Part shown: piece after piece, positions 35,530-44,654 of the stretch | How positions within the stretch are numbered: the stretch's first letter is position 1 | How the letters are laid out: each line of letters begins with the position of its first letter | DNA from: Planktothrix paucivesiculata PCC 9631 | Lineage (GTDB): Bacteria; Cyanobacteriota; Cyanobacteriia; Cyanobacteriales; Microcoleaceae | Assembly: GCF_900009265.2 (NCBI RefSeq) | Contig: NZ_LR735026.1 | Location: forward strand, 1 to 64,000 | Reading direction: 5' to 3' | Length of the DNA: 64,000 bases | Notes under the pieces: generated by a model | The model's input: the letters and a program-made list of their open reading frames with translations, nothing else | What the model was told of the DNA's origin: nothing | The model's database searches: none | Translations under genes and position numbers: made by a program

Positions 35530-35763
35530 ATGGCAAGAATTAGAGTTCCTAAACCTCTCATTTTGCTATTACAAGAGGTTGAACCCGAAAAATTTCTACC
35601 GTTACTTGGGAAATATGGAGCAACAGATTCCCAAGGAAGGTATTTGCATTGGAATGATTTTAAATGGAGAGTCAAGTCTGGTGATAACGAATTAGCTGCA
35701 TGGAGTGAGTTAGCTAGAGATTATCTAAAAATCACTTCATCAAGTATAATAGATATATCTTAG
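35530..35763 (+). CDS. Small protein of 77 aa, possibly the N-terminal piece of a Fic-type protein
   Basis: The frame (MARIRVPKPLILLLQEVEP...) has a phrase, GRYLHWNDFKWRV near 41-53, that reminds me of N-terminal segments of Fic-family proteins, but the Fic motif (HPFxxGNGR) is absent and the protein ends at 77. It may be a truncated remnant or an independent small protein. An overlapping frame from 35510 is less protein-like. It is followed 16 bp later by the ATP-grasp gene. Confidence 0.4.
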   Translation: MARIRVPKPLILLLQEVEPEKFLPLLGKYGATDSQGRYLHWNDFKWRVKSGDNELAAWSELARDYLKITSSSIIDIS

Positions 35764-35779
35764 ATATTGGTAAAAAACT

Positions 35780-36724
35780 ATGAGCAAAGTTTTAGGAATA
35801 TGTTGTGCAAGATTAAAATATAATCAAGAGGAAAAATATGAGTCTGCTGGTTATGAAATTATTAAACTTTATGAAGAAGGGAAAAAATACTATGATGATG
35901 TTTTAGTTTTTCATCCATCTGAAGTGAATTATAAATTGATTAGAAGCCAAAAGGAACCGATAGTCAGTCTGAAAGGAAAAGATATTACTAACTTATCAAC
36001 TTTAATAATTAGAAGAGTCAAACTTTATGAAAAAGCTACTTCAATTTTAGCGAGAGTTTTAGATAGTTGCGGTTGTGATGTATTCGATCCTGTAGATCGA
36101 TTTCAAGGAAATTCACCTTCTAAGCTTTTAACAACAGTTAACCGTCATGAAAAAGGGGTTGGTGTAAGCTCTTATATTGCTGCTAGTTTTGAGGGTGCAA
36201 CTCAATTAATCTCTGAATTTGATAATCAACAATTTCCTCTAATTGTCAAACCTATTGATGGAAGAGGTGGTGAAGGTGTAGAACTTTTAAATAACTTGAA
36301 TGAGGCAATAGAATATGCTAAAAAGTTTTTTGAAGATAATCAAGAACGAAATCAGCCCATACTTTTTCAAGAGTTTGTCAGAATCAAATCAGAATATCGT
36401 GTTATGATTGTTGATGGTCAGTCTTTAGGATTAGTTAAAAAAATAGCTCAACTTGGAGCCATAGCTGCTAATGCTGCACAGGGTGGAAATTTTATAGCAA
36501 CCGATGCAGATGATGTGATTAATTTGGCTGTTAATAATGTGAGTCAAAGGGGCATTTTAGGCGTTGATGTAGTTCGAGATTTTGAGGAAAAACTTTACAT
36601 TTTAGAAGCCAATCGCTCTCCTCAATGGAAAGCTTTTGAAGAAGCGACGGGAATTAATGTAGCTCAAGAAATTATTGTTCGTGCTATTAATCGATTAAAC
36701 AGAGTAAAGGACAGTGAATCATGA
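35780..36724 (+). CDS. ATP-grasp ligase (RimK/glutathione synthetase-like)
   Basis: A 314-aa protein. The C-terminal 100-300 shows ATP-grasp features: FPLIVKPIDGRGGEGV near 153-168 (glycine-rich loop and lysine), ILFQEFVRIKSEYRVMIVDG near 194-213, and the metal-binding VDVVRDFEEKLYILEANRSP near 262-281. Such enzymes join a carboxylate to an amine using ATP, often forming peptides or amide-linked tails. Its stop overlaps (ATGA) the start of a 31-codon frame that is cut short. The nearby QEGLA metallopeptidase, with which this kind of ATP-grasp gene often keeps company, is on the other strand, convergent. Confidence 0.82.
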   Translation: MSKVLGICCARLKYNQEEKYESAGYEIIKLYEEGKKYYDDVLVFHPSEVNYKLIRSQKEPIVSLKGKDITNLSTLIIRRVKLYEKATSILARVLDSCGCDVFDPVDRFQGNSPSKLLTTVNRHEKGVGVSSYIAASFEGATQLISEFDNQQFPLIVKPIDGRGGEGVELLNNLNEAIEYAKKFFEDNQERNQPILFQEFVRIKSEYRVMIVDGQSLGLVKKIAQLGAIAANAAQGGNFIATDADDVINLAVNNVSQRGILGVDVVRDFEEKLYILEANRSPQWKAFEEATGINVAQEIIVRAINRLNRVKDSES

Positions 36725-36816
36725 AACTATGGTTAAATCCAGGACGCTTTGAGATTGTGTTTGAGTCAAGGCAATCACCTCTAATCTCCTTGAAATCTAT
36801 CTGCTCTTGTAGGTGA
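36721..36816 (+). pseudogene. Truncated gene start coupled to the ATP-grasp gene
   Basis: An ATG overlapping the ATP-grasp stop (ATGA) opens a 31-codon frame, MKLWLNPGRFEIVFESRQSP onward, that ends inside the 3' end of the convergent QEGLA gene. The tight overlap and protein-like first 20 residues suggest the beginning of a former operon partner whose remainder has been lost. No family assigned. Confidence 0.4.
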
Positions 36817-37929
36817 ATTTGGGAAAACTAAATATTCAGGCAAATAATAAGGCTGGACTAACAAGCTATTTTCACGCAGTTTTTTAAGCTCTGGCAACAT
36901 ACTAAGGGCTGCTTTACCAGACATTAACAGAAAATAATCATCGGGATAGCATTCAAGATGGGCTGATACTTGATGAAATCCCTCAAAGTAAACTTTATCC
37001 TTGACGTGACATCCTGGAAGACTGGTATCAGTAAAACCCCGTTTTGCACGGGTGACAATATCAAAAGCTTCATCTAAACTTGTATGCTGAACAAGTTCAT
37101 GGAAAACTTCGTAAAAGCTATGATTGAGGCTCATGTGAGCCGCAATTACCCGTAACGCATAGCGATGCTGATCAACAGGCGACTGTACACCATAGCAAGC
37201 TTCATGGTAATTTGCTAACCCTTCTTCTGTATGGAGATAGTTATATAGACCAAAACGCAACAGTTTCAGAGGTTGTAAATCTCCATTGGCAGTCCTAAAA
37301 ACATGAGTGCCGATTTCATGTACCAGCAACCGCTTCAATTCATTTTCGGTAAAGAATTTTTTTGCATTGACTCGTACCTGCTTATCCACAGAACGAACAC
37401 TAATGCGAGCGTTCATAGTATTACTGATGATTACACACCAATCAGTCAAACCGACTTTGGCAAGAACTTTACTCATCCGATCTACCATATCTTCTGATGG
37501 AATTGTACGTGGTTCTGACTCCAGAGGTAATTGAACCAAGGCTTTATAAGCCAACTGAACTAAATCAGTGGAGAGTTTGCCATAGACTTTGACTGTTGCT
37601 TCAGTAGTCAATACTGGATCGCGGGTTGCTGCTGCCCGCATTAGATCTAGTGTCAAGACAACATCTTTATAAATCCAATCTTCCCAAATGTTCTGATCAG
37701 GTTGTAACTCAGAAAGAAACTCAGACAAAGGTTGCTCCCAACCCGAAGGAGGTAAATGATAGCTAAATTGCGGATTATAGATTTTCCCTGCTACATGAGA
37801 TGTGAAAAGCTGTTGCCTTTCAGTATCTCGATTGATCGGTGCAGTGTAATGAGCTATATCAACAGATGCGTACAAAACCTGTAACTGCTCACTTAGAGTG
37901 TTTAATCGTTCGAGAGTCTGTTGTTCCAT
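36781..37929 (-). CDS. QEGLA-motif metallopeptidase family protein (DUF1704)
   Basis: A 382-aa protein of the family annotated as 'flavohemoglobin expression-modulating QEGLA motif protein', related to the eukaryotic tyrosine carboxypeptidase MATCAP. The zinc-binding motif is HEIGTH at 204-209 and the family glutamate motif is TEEGLA at 234-239 (usually QEGLA). Expected to be a zinc carboxypeptidase-like enzyme. Its start overlaps the end of the AAA-TPR gene by 28 bp, so both are one operon; the ATP-grasp ligase is convergent 57 bp away. Confidence 0.85.
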   Translation of the reverse strand: MEQQTLERLNTLSEQLQVLYASVDIAHYTAPINRDTERQQLFTSHVAGKIYNPQFSYHLPPSGWEQPLSEFLSELQPDQNIWEDWIYKDVVLTLDLMRAAATRDPVLTTEATVKVYGKLSTDLVQLAYKALVQLPLESEPRTIPSEDMVDRMSKVLAKVGLTDWCVIISNTMNARISVRSVDKQVRVNAKKFFTENELKRLLVHEIGTHVFRTANGDLQPLKLLRFGLYNYLHTEEGLANYHEACYGVQSPVDQHRYALRVIAAHMSLNHSFYEVFHELVQHTSLDEAFDIVTRAKRGFTDTSLPGCHVKDKVYFEGFHQVSAHLECYPDDYFLLMSGKAALSMLPELKKLRENSLLVQPYYLPEYLVFPNSPTRADRFQGD

Positions 37930-40670
37930 GCAATTTGCCTTTTGTTAATTAGTTCTTGTTCAATGGGCTGTAGTACATCATCTGGATCAGCTTTCTGCAT
38001 CTCTCGCAAAATTATCAAAGCATAATCCAGGATACCTAGCCAGCCACAGGTATTAACAGCATCTTGAAAGTATTCTGTTGCTTGGACTAATTGGTCAGGA
38101 CGCAACAGAGGTAGTGCCAGGAGTGCTATCCCTGCCTGGGCAAAAGCACGATGATACCGATAAATCCAGCGCTGGCTATGAAGTTTTTCAAGTGCAGTAT
38201 CTTTGGCACGTTGAAACAAGCGATTTGCCTCATCCAACTGTTTCCTCCGCAGATAAGTAATTGCCTCAAAAAGTAGTATTTCACTACAAAGTGGAGTGTT
38301 TGCCGTGAACTTTTTAAGCAATGGCTTGGTTTCTTCAACAACTTGCAATGCCTCATCAAGTTGGTTTGTAATTAAATAAGCAATTAATAGTCTGTTTCGG
38401 CTATTCACCTGTGTTGTAATACGATCATATTGATCTGCTATTTCAATACTTTTCAGCCATTGTTCAACAGCTAGGTGAATGTTATCTGGATCTGTATGAA
38501 GCAATAAAATTCCCAAGCCAGAATAAGCCTCTGATGTAAATTGAGTATCAGAAATTTTGTTGCTCGCTTCTAACTGTTGATCAATATAAATTTTGGATTG
38601 TTCATAGTTACCTAGTTTACGATAACTGATAGCAATATTGTGTAAATACATGACTTGCCCAGTAAAGTTGCGATGCTGTTTTCCTAACTCCAGAGCCTTT
38701 TTATAATACTCAATTGCTTTAGGATAATTTCCAAAACATTCACCATACACAGCACCAATATTATTTAAACACGACATTTTTTGAGCGACATTACCAATTT
38801 CATCTGCAATTCCCAATGCCTGTTGATAAAGAGAAAGACGTTCATTATTTCTATTCATCTGGCCGTAGATGATACCCAAAACACGCAGAGCCGATCCTTC
38901 CTGGCTTCGGTTGCGAGTATTTCTAGCAATCCTTAGCGCCTCTTCAGCAAAACTCATCGCTGTTTCAGAAGAACGCTGTCTTCGTAAACTCTGTGCTAGA
39001 CTAATTAATCCCTGAATAAGAGTCTTCTCGTCCTCTAACTGCCGAGCTCTATCAATACTTGTACGATAATAAGTCTCAGCATCACTGTATAATCCTGTGT
39101 GGTAATAGGTTTCGCCAATCCACCATGCTAACTGGGCCTGATTGAGAGCATTATGCGTTGCGTCCTCGCCTATGGCTGCTAAAGCTTGATTAAAAAATGT
39201 ACGAGATTGATTAAACTCACCTAACTTGAATGCCTGTTCACCTGCTAGTTGAAGATAGGTTGAAGCTTTTTGAGTTTGACTGGCTTCGGTATAATGATAT
39301 GCCAGTTGAACGGCAATCATTTCAGTTTGTCCATTAAATAGAGCTTCTAGGGTTTGTGCTACTTCCGCATGAAGCATTCGACGCTCTGCTTTGGGCAAGA
39401 TGCTATATAAATAGACTTGAAAAAGGGCATGGCTAAACATATAGCGTGATATCATGGCTCTGCCTAACTGGACTTCGCCAGTCTCTTGTACCAAGTGATG
39501 GCACTGTTCCAGTTCACGCGACAGTTTGTTGACCAAATCTCGTTCCTTAATTTCTTGAATTTTTGCAATCACCTGCACGGTAAAGTCTTGCCCTTCAACA
39601 CAGGCAACGTTGAGTATCTCACGTAACTCATTTGACAACCGCGTAATTCGTTTTTCAATAATGCCTTCAACCCTTGCGGGTAGTTCGTCCCAATTTAATT
39701 GGGGAGATTCTTGCCAGCGCCCATCTGCATCCTGAATCAGATCGCCTCGTTCTTGCATAGAACGCAGCAATTCTGTGGTGAATAGAGCATGACCCCCAGT
39801 GCGGTTAAACAGAGCATCCCGAAATGCGTGGCTCAGATTATTGGGTTGGCTATTAATCAAAGCATCTACAAAAGCTTGACCATTCTGCTCAGTGGTTTCA
39901 TCCAAATCAATCCACACATCACCATAGATTCTTTTAATTTCGTTGAGAGTTGACCCTAGCGGATGACGCTCATTGTTACGCTGTGCTGCCACATCGCTAG
40001 GACGATATAGTCCAACAAATAAAATTGGACAGGTTCTTAACTCCCTAACAAGATGGAAGAGGAGCCCATTGGATGCAGCATCTACCCATTGAAGATCATC
40101 GAGGATAATGACTAACGGATGTTCTTGGGACAGTCGCCGTAAAAGAGCAGTGTATTGCAAGAAAATTTGGGATTGCTCAATGTTGTTCTGGTCTCTCTGT
40201 GTGGCACTCACCCGCTCATCCAAGCCTTTCAGCAATCCGCGTTCCTTAGCTCCCATACGGGCTAGGGCTGCTAAAACATTCATCCCTGGAATTAATGTTC
40301 CGATTAGGTCAGGAGCAATTTCTACTAGAGCCCGACCTGAAACTCTAAGCGCCTGGCTAAGACGTTGGGTACTGTTGCTAGTAATCGCATTATCATTATT
40401 AGCATTATCTCCTATAAGCATCCCTAAAATCATTCGGAAGGGTATATAGGGATCGCTAATTCCGGTCAGGGCATTGCATTTACTCTGAGTAAAGAGCAAC
40501 TTTTCATTTAGTTCTTCTGACTGCACTACAAATTCTTCAATTAGCCTTGATTTACCTGTTCCTGCCTCACCACTGATAAAACAAACCTGGGCCTTACCAT
40601 TCAAAGCCTTCCTCAAAAACCTGCTCAATCGCTCTAATTCTGGTTCTCGGCTGACAAATCGCTGACTCAT
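37902..40670 (-). CDS. AAA_16 ATPase with TPR repeats
   Basis: A 922-aa STAND-like protein. N-terminal AAA_16 ATPase: Walker A GEAGTGKS at 34-41 and Walker B LVIILDDLQWVD near 186-197; a winged-helix/TPR linker about 330-450; then about ten TPR units from 455 to 900. There is no attached cyclase, kinase or DNA-binding domain, unlike the related LuxR-family and adenylate-cyclase proteins. Probably a signal-integrating scaffold for the QEGLA peptidase encoded next (28-bp overlap). Promoter region upstream is short (about 100 bp to the toxin-antitoxin operon). Confidence 0.85.
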   Translation of the reverse strand: MSQRFVSREPELERLSRFLRKALNGKAQVCFISGEAGTGKSRLIEEFVVQSEELNEKLLFTQSKCNALTGISDPYIPFRMILGMLIGDNANNDNAITSNSTQRLSQALRVSGRALVEIAPDLIGTLIPGMNVLAALARMGAKERGLLKGLDERVSATQRDQNNIEQSQIFLQYTALLRRLSQEHPLVIILDDLQWVDAASNGLLFHLVRELRTCPILFVGLYRPSDVAAQRNNERHPLGSTLNEIKRIYGDVWIDLDETTEQNGQAFVDALINSQPNNLSHAFRDALFNRTGGHALFTTELLRSMQERGDLIQDADGRWQESPQLNWDELPARVEGIIEKRITRLSNELREILNVACVEGQDFTVQVIAKIQEIKERDLVNKLSRELEQCHHLVQETGEVQLGRAMISRYMFSHALFQVYLYSILPKAERRMLHAEVAQTLEALFNGQTEMIAVQLAYHYTEASQTQKASTYLQLAGEQAFKLGEFNQSRTFFNQALAAIGEDATHNALNQAQLAWWIGETYYHTGLYSDAETYYRTSIDRARQLEDEKTLIQGLISLAQSLRRQRSSETAMSFAEEALRIARNTRNRSQEGSALRVLGIIYGQMNRNNERLSLYQQALGIADEIGNVAQKMSCLNNIGAVYGECFGNYPKAIEYYKKALELGKQHRNFTGQVMYLHNIAISYRKLGNYEQSKIYIDQQLEASNKISDTQFTSEAYSGLGILLLHTDPDNIHLAVEQWLKSIEIADQYDRITTQVNSRNRLLIAYLITNQLDEALQVVEETKPLLKKFTANTPLCSEILLFEAITYLRRKQLDEANRLFQRAKDTALEKLHSQRWIYRYHRAFAQAGIALLALPLLRPDQLVQATEYFQDAVNTCGWLGILDYALIILREMQKADPDDVLQPIEQELINKRQIAWNNRLSND

Positions 40671-40773
40671 ACTCTTGCAGCATCCTTAGCAGTGTAACAT
40701 TTTTATTATATATATAACAATCCTAAATAGGTTGTAATAATTTAAAATCTCTCTGAATTTTTAGATTAATTAA

Positions 40774-41169
40774 TTAATCCGACATTCCTAAAAATGATTT
40801 GAGAGCGATTTTATATCTATTTCTTAACCGCCTAGAAGCCAAACCACCTTGCTGAATTCTGGCAAGAATATTAGCAGAAAAATATCCCTTTGGAATAGGA
40901 CTACCAGGAGTGATTAAACCAGCTAAATCAATAGCATTGATTTCACGAGCATACTGATAAGCCACAACGGATTCGCTTGTGATAAAACTTGGCACATCTA
41001 AACCAGGAATAAGGATACAAGAAGTTTCAGAATTACTTCTCCTGGTAGTTACATTTACAAATAGATAATGAGTTTCAGAAGTTTGTGCAATTGCAATATA
41101 GAGATGCTGACCGTTAGGAGGTGTATTAATCAAAAAAGCATCTCCCAAATTAATGGGGATGCTAGTCAT
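40774..41169 (-). CDS. Putative toxin of a Panacea-type toxin-antitoxin pair, 131 aa
   Basis: A 131-aa protein, family not recognised. N-terminal half looks beta-rich (GDAFLINTPPNGQHLYIAIA ... HYLFVNVTTRR), C-terminal half is helical and basic (RLRNRYKIALKS). Its start overlaps the stop of the Panacea-domain gene by 8 bp. By the usual logic of Panacea operons it is the toxin. The beta-rich beginning (PNGQHLYIAIA) is reminiscent of PemK/MazF-like SH3 barrels, but this is only an impression. Confidence 0.6.
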   Translation of the reverse strand: MTSIPINLGDAFLINTPPNGQHLYIAIAQTSETHYLFVNVTTRRSNSETSCILIPGLDVPSFITSESVVAYQYAREINAIDLAGLITPGSPIPKGYFSANILARIQQGGLASRRLRNRYKIALKSFLGMSD

Positions 41170-41725
41170 TAAGCACCTTGTCTAAATAAGCTTCTCGAAT
41201 TGCTTCCTGCTGAATTTCTTGTATTTCTTCGTTACTTTTGCCAAGATTTTTTAGAATATCTTCTACTGAAATTGGAATAGCCAAACCGTGAGGATTTTGC
41301 CACTCTGGAAACCCATGATTCCACTCAGTAACATCAAAAGGATCGAGATGTCCAAAAGTTTTATAAACCTCCTGGATAATTTCCTCCTCATCTTCACAGA
41401 GGTCTTGATTTCCTGGATCAGCTATTAAAGAAACAACAAAGTTTGTGTTAGGAGAAGAAATAAACTTAGACCATAAAGGTAAAGCATCATCAACCGCTTT
41501 TCCTTTAATTAGATCATAAACACGGCTAAGAACAGGGCCATAATCCATTGAAACATAAGAATCACCAGTAATTGGTTGCTCTATACGTTCTAACGCAACA
41601 CGATCCGCTATATAAAGCATCTTCAGCAAGCCTAAGTATTTCATAGGTTGACCATCATGCAACTTCAAAAAAAATGCTGTGGCTTCAACAGCTTTTTCAG
41701 GATGAAAGGGAAACTGGATTGACAT
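41162..41725 (-). CDS. Panacea-domain antitoxin (SocA/DUF4065-like)
   Basis: A 187-aa protein with the Panacea signature: a helical N-terminus (YLGLLKMLYIADRVALER near 30-47), ITGDSYVSMDYGPVLSRVYDL near 53-73, and a later acidic helical region ending in a charged C-terminus. Panacea domains act as antitoxins for many unrelated toxins. It is the first gene of a two-gene operon with the 131-aa protein and is transcribed away from ppx. Confidence 0.85.
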   Translation of the reverse strand: MSIQFPFHPEKAVEATAFFLKLHDGQPMKYLGLLKMLYIADRVALERIEQPITGDSYVSMDYGPVLSRVYDLIKGKAVDDALPLWSKFISSPNTNFVVSLIADPGNQDLCEDEEEIIQEVYKTFGHLDPFDVTEWNHGFPEWQNPHGLAIPISVEDILKNLGKSNEEIQEIQQEAIREAYLDKVLND

Positions 41726-41832
41726 AGCAACTCTAAGAAATAACTCTTATATACTTGATTATACAGCTTATTCGCTATTATGCAATTAACAGAATTATGA
41801 GGAAGAATTTAATGTTTTTTCAGCGTTCCCCA

Positions 41833-43458
41833 CTAAACATTAGATTCTAATTTAGCAACTAACTTTAATCCATAGTTAATTTCAAAGGATTCTTTTTTCA
41901 AATTCAAACTCCACAATTCCAAAGCACAATCATCATTGCGATGGGTAGGTTTTAACTTCAAATGAAATTCCCGGGTCATGGGTTTATATTCACAAACAAC
42001 TTGAGAAATTGCCCCGATCATTCGTCGATCTAAAGCGACTGATAACCTTAATAAAGGATGCAATTGATCAATAACTTGTCGAAACCTGCGGGGGAGATTT
42101 TGATAGGCTTCATGTTTCTTTTTAGCACTACTCTTGCGATGATATCGGGCTAAATTTGCGATCGCATCAATTTCGGTTTCGGTAAATCCTAATAACTCCC
42201 CATAACGAATTAAATAATAGGAATGTTTATGGTGAGCGGAATGACTAATATATAATCCACAATTATGCAAAATACTTGCCGCCCATAATAACTCCCGTTC
42301 TGCCAATCCCCAATTATGTAATAATCCTTTAGTCTGATCAAATAAACTTAAAGCAAAAGTAGCAACCCGTTGACTATGTTCTAAATCAACTTGATATTTT
42401 TGAGCAATAGTTAAAACACTTCTTTCTCGAACAGAACTGCCATAATGTAGACGATCATCAATTAACCCATGGGTTAACATCCAATCTACCACTACCCCTT
42501 CCCTCAGACTCCGTTCACAGACCTTTAAAGACGGAATATTTAACAAGGTCATGGCTTCTTGTAAAATCAAAGCCCCGGCGACAATAATCTCCGCCCGACG
42601 GTCAGCCATACCCGGAATTTGTAATCGTTCTTGATAGGATAATTTGCGAATTCTATTGACAAATTCCTGCAATTCTTCTAAGGTTAATTCATAACCCCCT
42701 AAACGAGTTGGGTCTATTCCTGATTTTTCTCTAGCTTTAATTCCAACTAAAGTTTCAATCGTTCCAGAAGTTCCTACTAAACGCGGAATTTCCCCGGGTT
42801 GTAAATGGGATGATAATTCATCCACAACCCGTTCTAAGGTTCCTCGAATATAGGCTTGTAAATATAAAAATTCCGTGCGAGTAATGGGATCACTATGGAC
42901 AAAATCCTTAGTTAATCGGACAGCACCAACTTTCGTACTACTTAAAAATCGAGGTTCCCAACCATCCCCTAAAATTAACTCCGTAGACCCGCCACCAATA
43001 TCAATAATAATATGGGGTTGATTATTTAATTCCATCGCCGACAGCACCCCTAAATAGATGCGTCGGGCTTCTTCTTGACCGGAAATTAAACTAACTTCTA
43101 AATTCAGTTCATCGGCGACTCGGCTAATAAATTCCCGACCATTGGGCGCTTCTCTGACGGCACTGGTCGCTACGGCCACAATTTGTTCGGCGTTAAAGGT
43201 TTTAGCCACATCTTGAAACCGTTTTAAACAAGCAATAGCTCGTTCAACTACCTCCGGTTTGAGATTGCCTTTTTCCTCAGAATCTCCTAGGCGAATGGTC
43301 TCTTTTTCCCGGGCAATAATCGTAAAGGTAGGCAGTTGGGGTTGCACTTTCACCACAACCATGTGTAGAGAATTCGTGCCTAAATCAATGGCAGCTAGGA
43401 TTCGATCTCGGTCGTCTGTGAGTTCAGATCCGCTCACCAAAGGCATTGATGTGACCAT
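41833..43458 (-). CDS. ppx: Ppx/GppA-family exopolyphosphatase
   Basis: A 541-aa phosphatase of the ASKHA superfamily: AAIDLGTNSLHMVV near 22-35, VATSAVREAPNG near 105-116, and IDIGGGSTELILGD near 147-160 (phosphate-binding loops), followed by a C-terminal HD-like domain (about 330-500). It degrades polyphosphate or pppGpp. Length matches cyanobacterial Ppx. Divergent from ubiA with about 100 bp between. Confidence 0.92.
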   Translation of the reverse strand: MVTSMPLVSGSELTDDRDRILAAIDLGTNSLHMVVVKVQPQLPTFTIIAREKETIRLGDSEEKGNLKPEVVERAIACLKRFQDVAKTFNAEQIVAVATSAVREAPNGREFISRVADELNLEVSLISGQEEARRIYLGVLSAMELNNQPHIIIDIGGGSTELILGDGWEPRFLSSTKVGAVRLTKDFVHSDPITRTEFLYLQAYIRGTLERVVDELSSHLQPGEIPRLVGTSGTIETLVGIKAREKSGIDPTRLGGYELTLEELQEFVNRIRKLSYQERLQIPGMADRRAEIIVAGALILQEAMTLLNIPSLKVCERSLREGVVVDWMLTHGLIDDRLHYGSSVRERSVLTIAQKYQVDLEHSQRVATFALSLFDQTKGLLHNWGLAERELLWAASILHNCGLYISHSAHHKHSYYLIRYGELLGFTETEIDAIANLARYHRKSSAKKKHEAYQNLPRRFRQVIDQLHPLLRLSVALDRRMIGAISQVVCEYKPMTREFHLKLKPTHRNDDCALELWSLNLKKESFEINYGLKLVAKLESNV

Positions 43459-43561
43459 AATTAGTCTCTAAAAAGCTACTGCTTTTAATTTTAAACCGAG
43501 GGCGGATCTATGTTACAAAATATTGTGAAGATTCAATTCAATTCTTTTGATTCAACCTGCC

Positions 43562-44443
43562 ATGCTCACCCCATCTAATTCCCCTGAACCCACTTGGCAA
43601 ACGATTATTCGGCTATTGCGATGGGATAAACCCGCCGGACGTCTGATTTTGATGATTCCGGCATTATGGGCAATTTTCTTGGCAACCCATGGCACACCAC
43701 CGGTGAGCCTAATTTTAATTATTGTCTTTGGGACTTTGGCGACCAGTGCGGGGGGCTGTGTGGTCAATGATTTATGGGATAGGGATATTGACCCCCAAGT
43801 AGAACGCACCCGCACCCGTCCCCTGGCTTCCCGGGCGTTGACCGTAAAAACGGCAATTGCGATCGCTTTGATTTCCTTTGCCTGTGCGGCGGGACTGGCG
43901 GTTTATTTAAACCCCTTGAGTTTTGGCCTATCGGTAGCAGCAGTTCCGGTAATTATTGGTTATCCTTTGGCAAAACGAGTATTTCCGGTGCCGCAATTAA
44001 TATTATCAATTGCTTGGGGTTTTGCCGTTTTAATTAGTTGGACGGCGGCGGTGGGAACTTTACAGACATCTACTTGGTTTTTATGGGGAGCAACGGTATT
44101 ATGGACATTAGGATTTGATACGGTTTATGCCATGAGCGATCGGGAAGATGATCAACGGTTGGGTGTCAATTCCAGTGCTATTTTTTTCGGAGATAAATCG
44201 GCGAATGCCGTAGGGATTTTATTTTTAGGGACGGGAATATTATTGGGAATTTTAGGCTGGAATCTTCAGTTAAAGTGGGAATATTGGTTAACTCTAGTCC
44301 TTTCTATTATACTATGGTCTAGGCAATATTTTCAACTTCTAAATCCCGATCTTCCCAAACCTATTTATGCTAAAATTTTTCAGAATAATGTGGGAATTGG
44401 TTTTATTTTATTAGGGGGAATGATTAGTGGGTTTTTACTGTAG
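43562..44443 (+). CDS. 4-Hydroxybenzoate polyprenyltransferase (UbiA family)
   Basis: A 293-aa membrane prenyltransferase with eight or nine helices and the two aspartate motifs: NDLWDRDID near 68-76 and DREDDQRLG near 193-201. It fits the 4-hydroxybenzoate solanesyltransferase used in plastoquinone synthesis in cyanobacteria. The ATG at 43562 is preferred; a TTG at 43547 would add five residues. Confidence 0.88.
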   Translation: MLTPSNSPEPTWQTIIRLLRWDKPAGRLILMIPALWAIFLATHGTPPVSLILIIVFGTLATSAGGCVVNDLWDRDIDPQVERTRTRPLASRALTVKTAIAIALISFACAAGLAVYLNPLSFGLSVAAVPVIIGYPLAKRVFPVPQLILSIAWGFAVLISWTAAVGTLQTSTWFLWGATVLWTLGFDTVYAMSDREDDQRLGVNSSAIFFGDKSANAVGILFLGTGILLGILGWNLQLKWEYWLTLVLSIILWSRQYFQLLNPDLPKPIYAKIFQNNVGIGFILLGGMISGFLL

Positions 44444-44562
44444 AAACTGATCTATAATAATCTGTAGGGGCAGGTTCATTAAAAATCCATGCTTCCCACC
44501 AATAAACTTTCTAAACTTGCCCAACTTACTGGGATCTTGAGCAGGGGCAAGGCTAATTTAAC

Positions 44563-44590
44563 CACAAAGATACAAAGACACAAAGAATAT
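44563..44590. repeat. CACAAAGATACAAAGACACA intergenic repeat
   Basis: Inverse-complement relative of the repeats at 34177-34202 and 47878-47895, in the gap between ubiA and the kinase gene. No gene in this 211-bp gap. Confidence 0.5.
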
Positions 44591-44654
44591 CAATAAGCTG
44601 TTAAGCAGCTAAATAAGTGGGATGAAGCGAATGTTGGGTTTAAATGCGCGCAGC

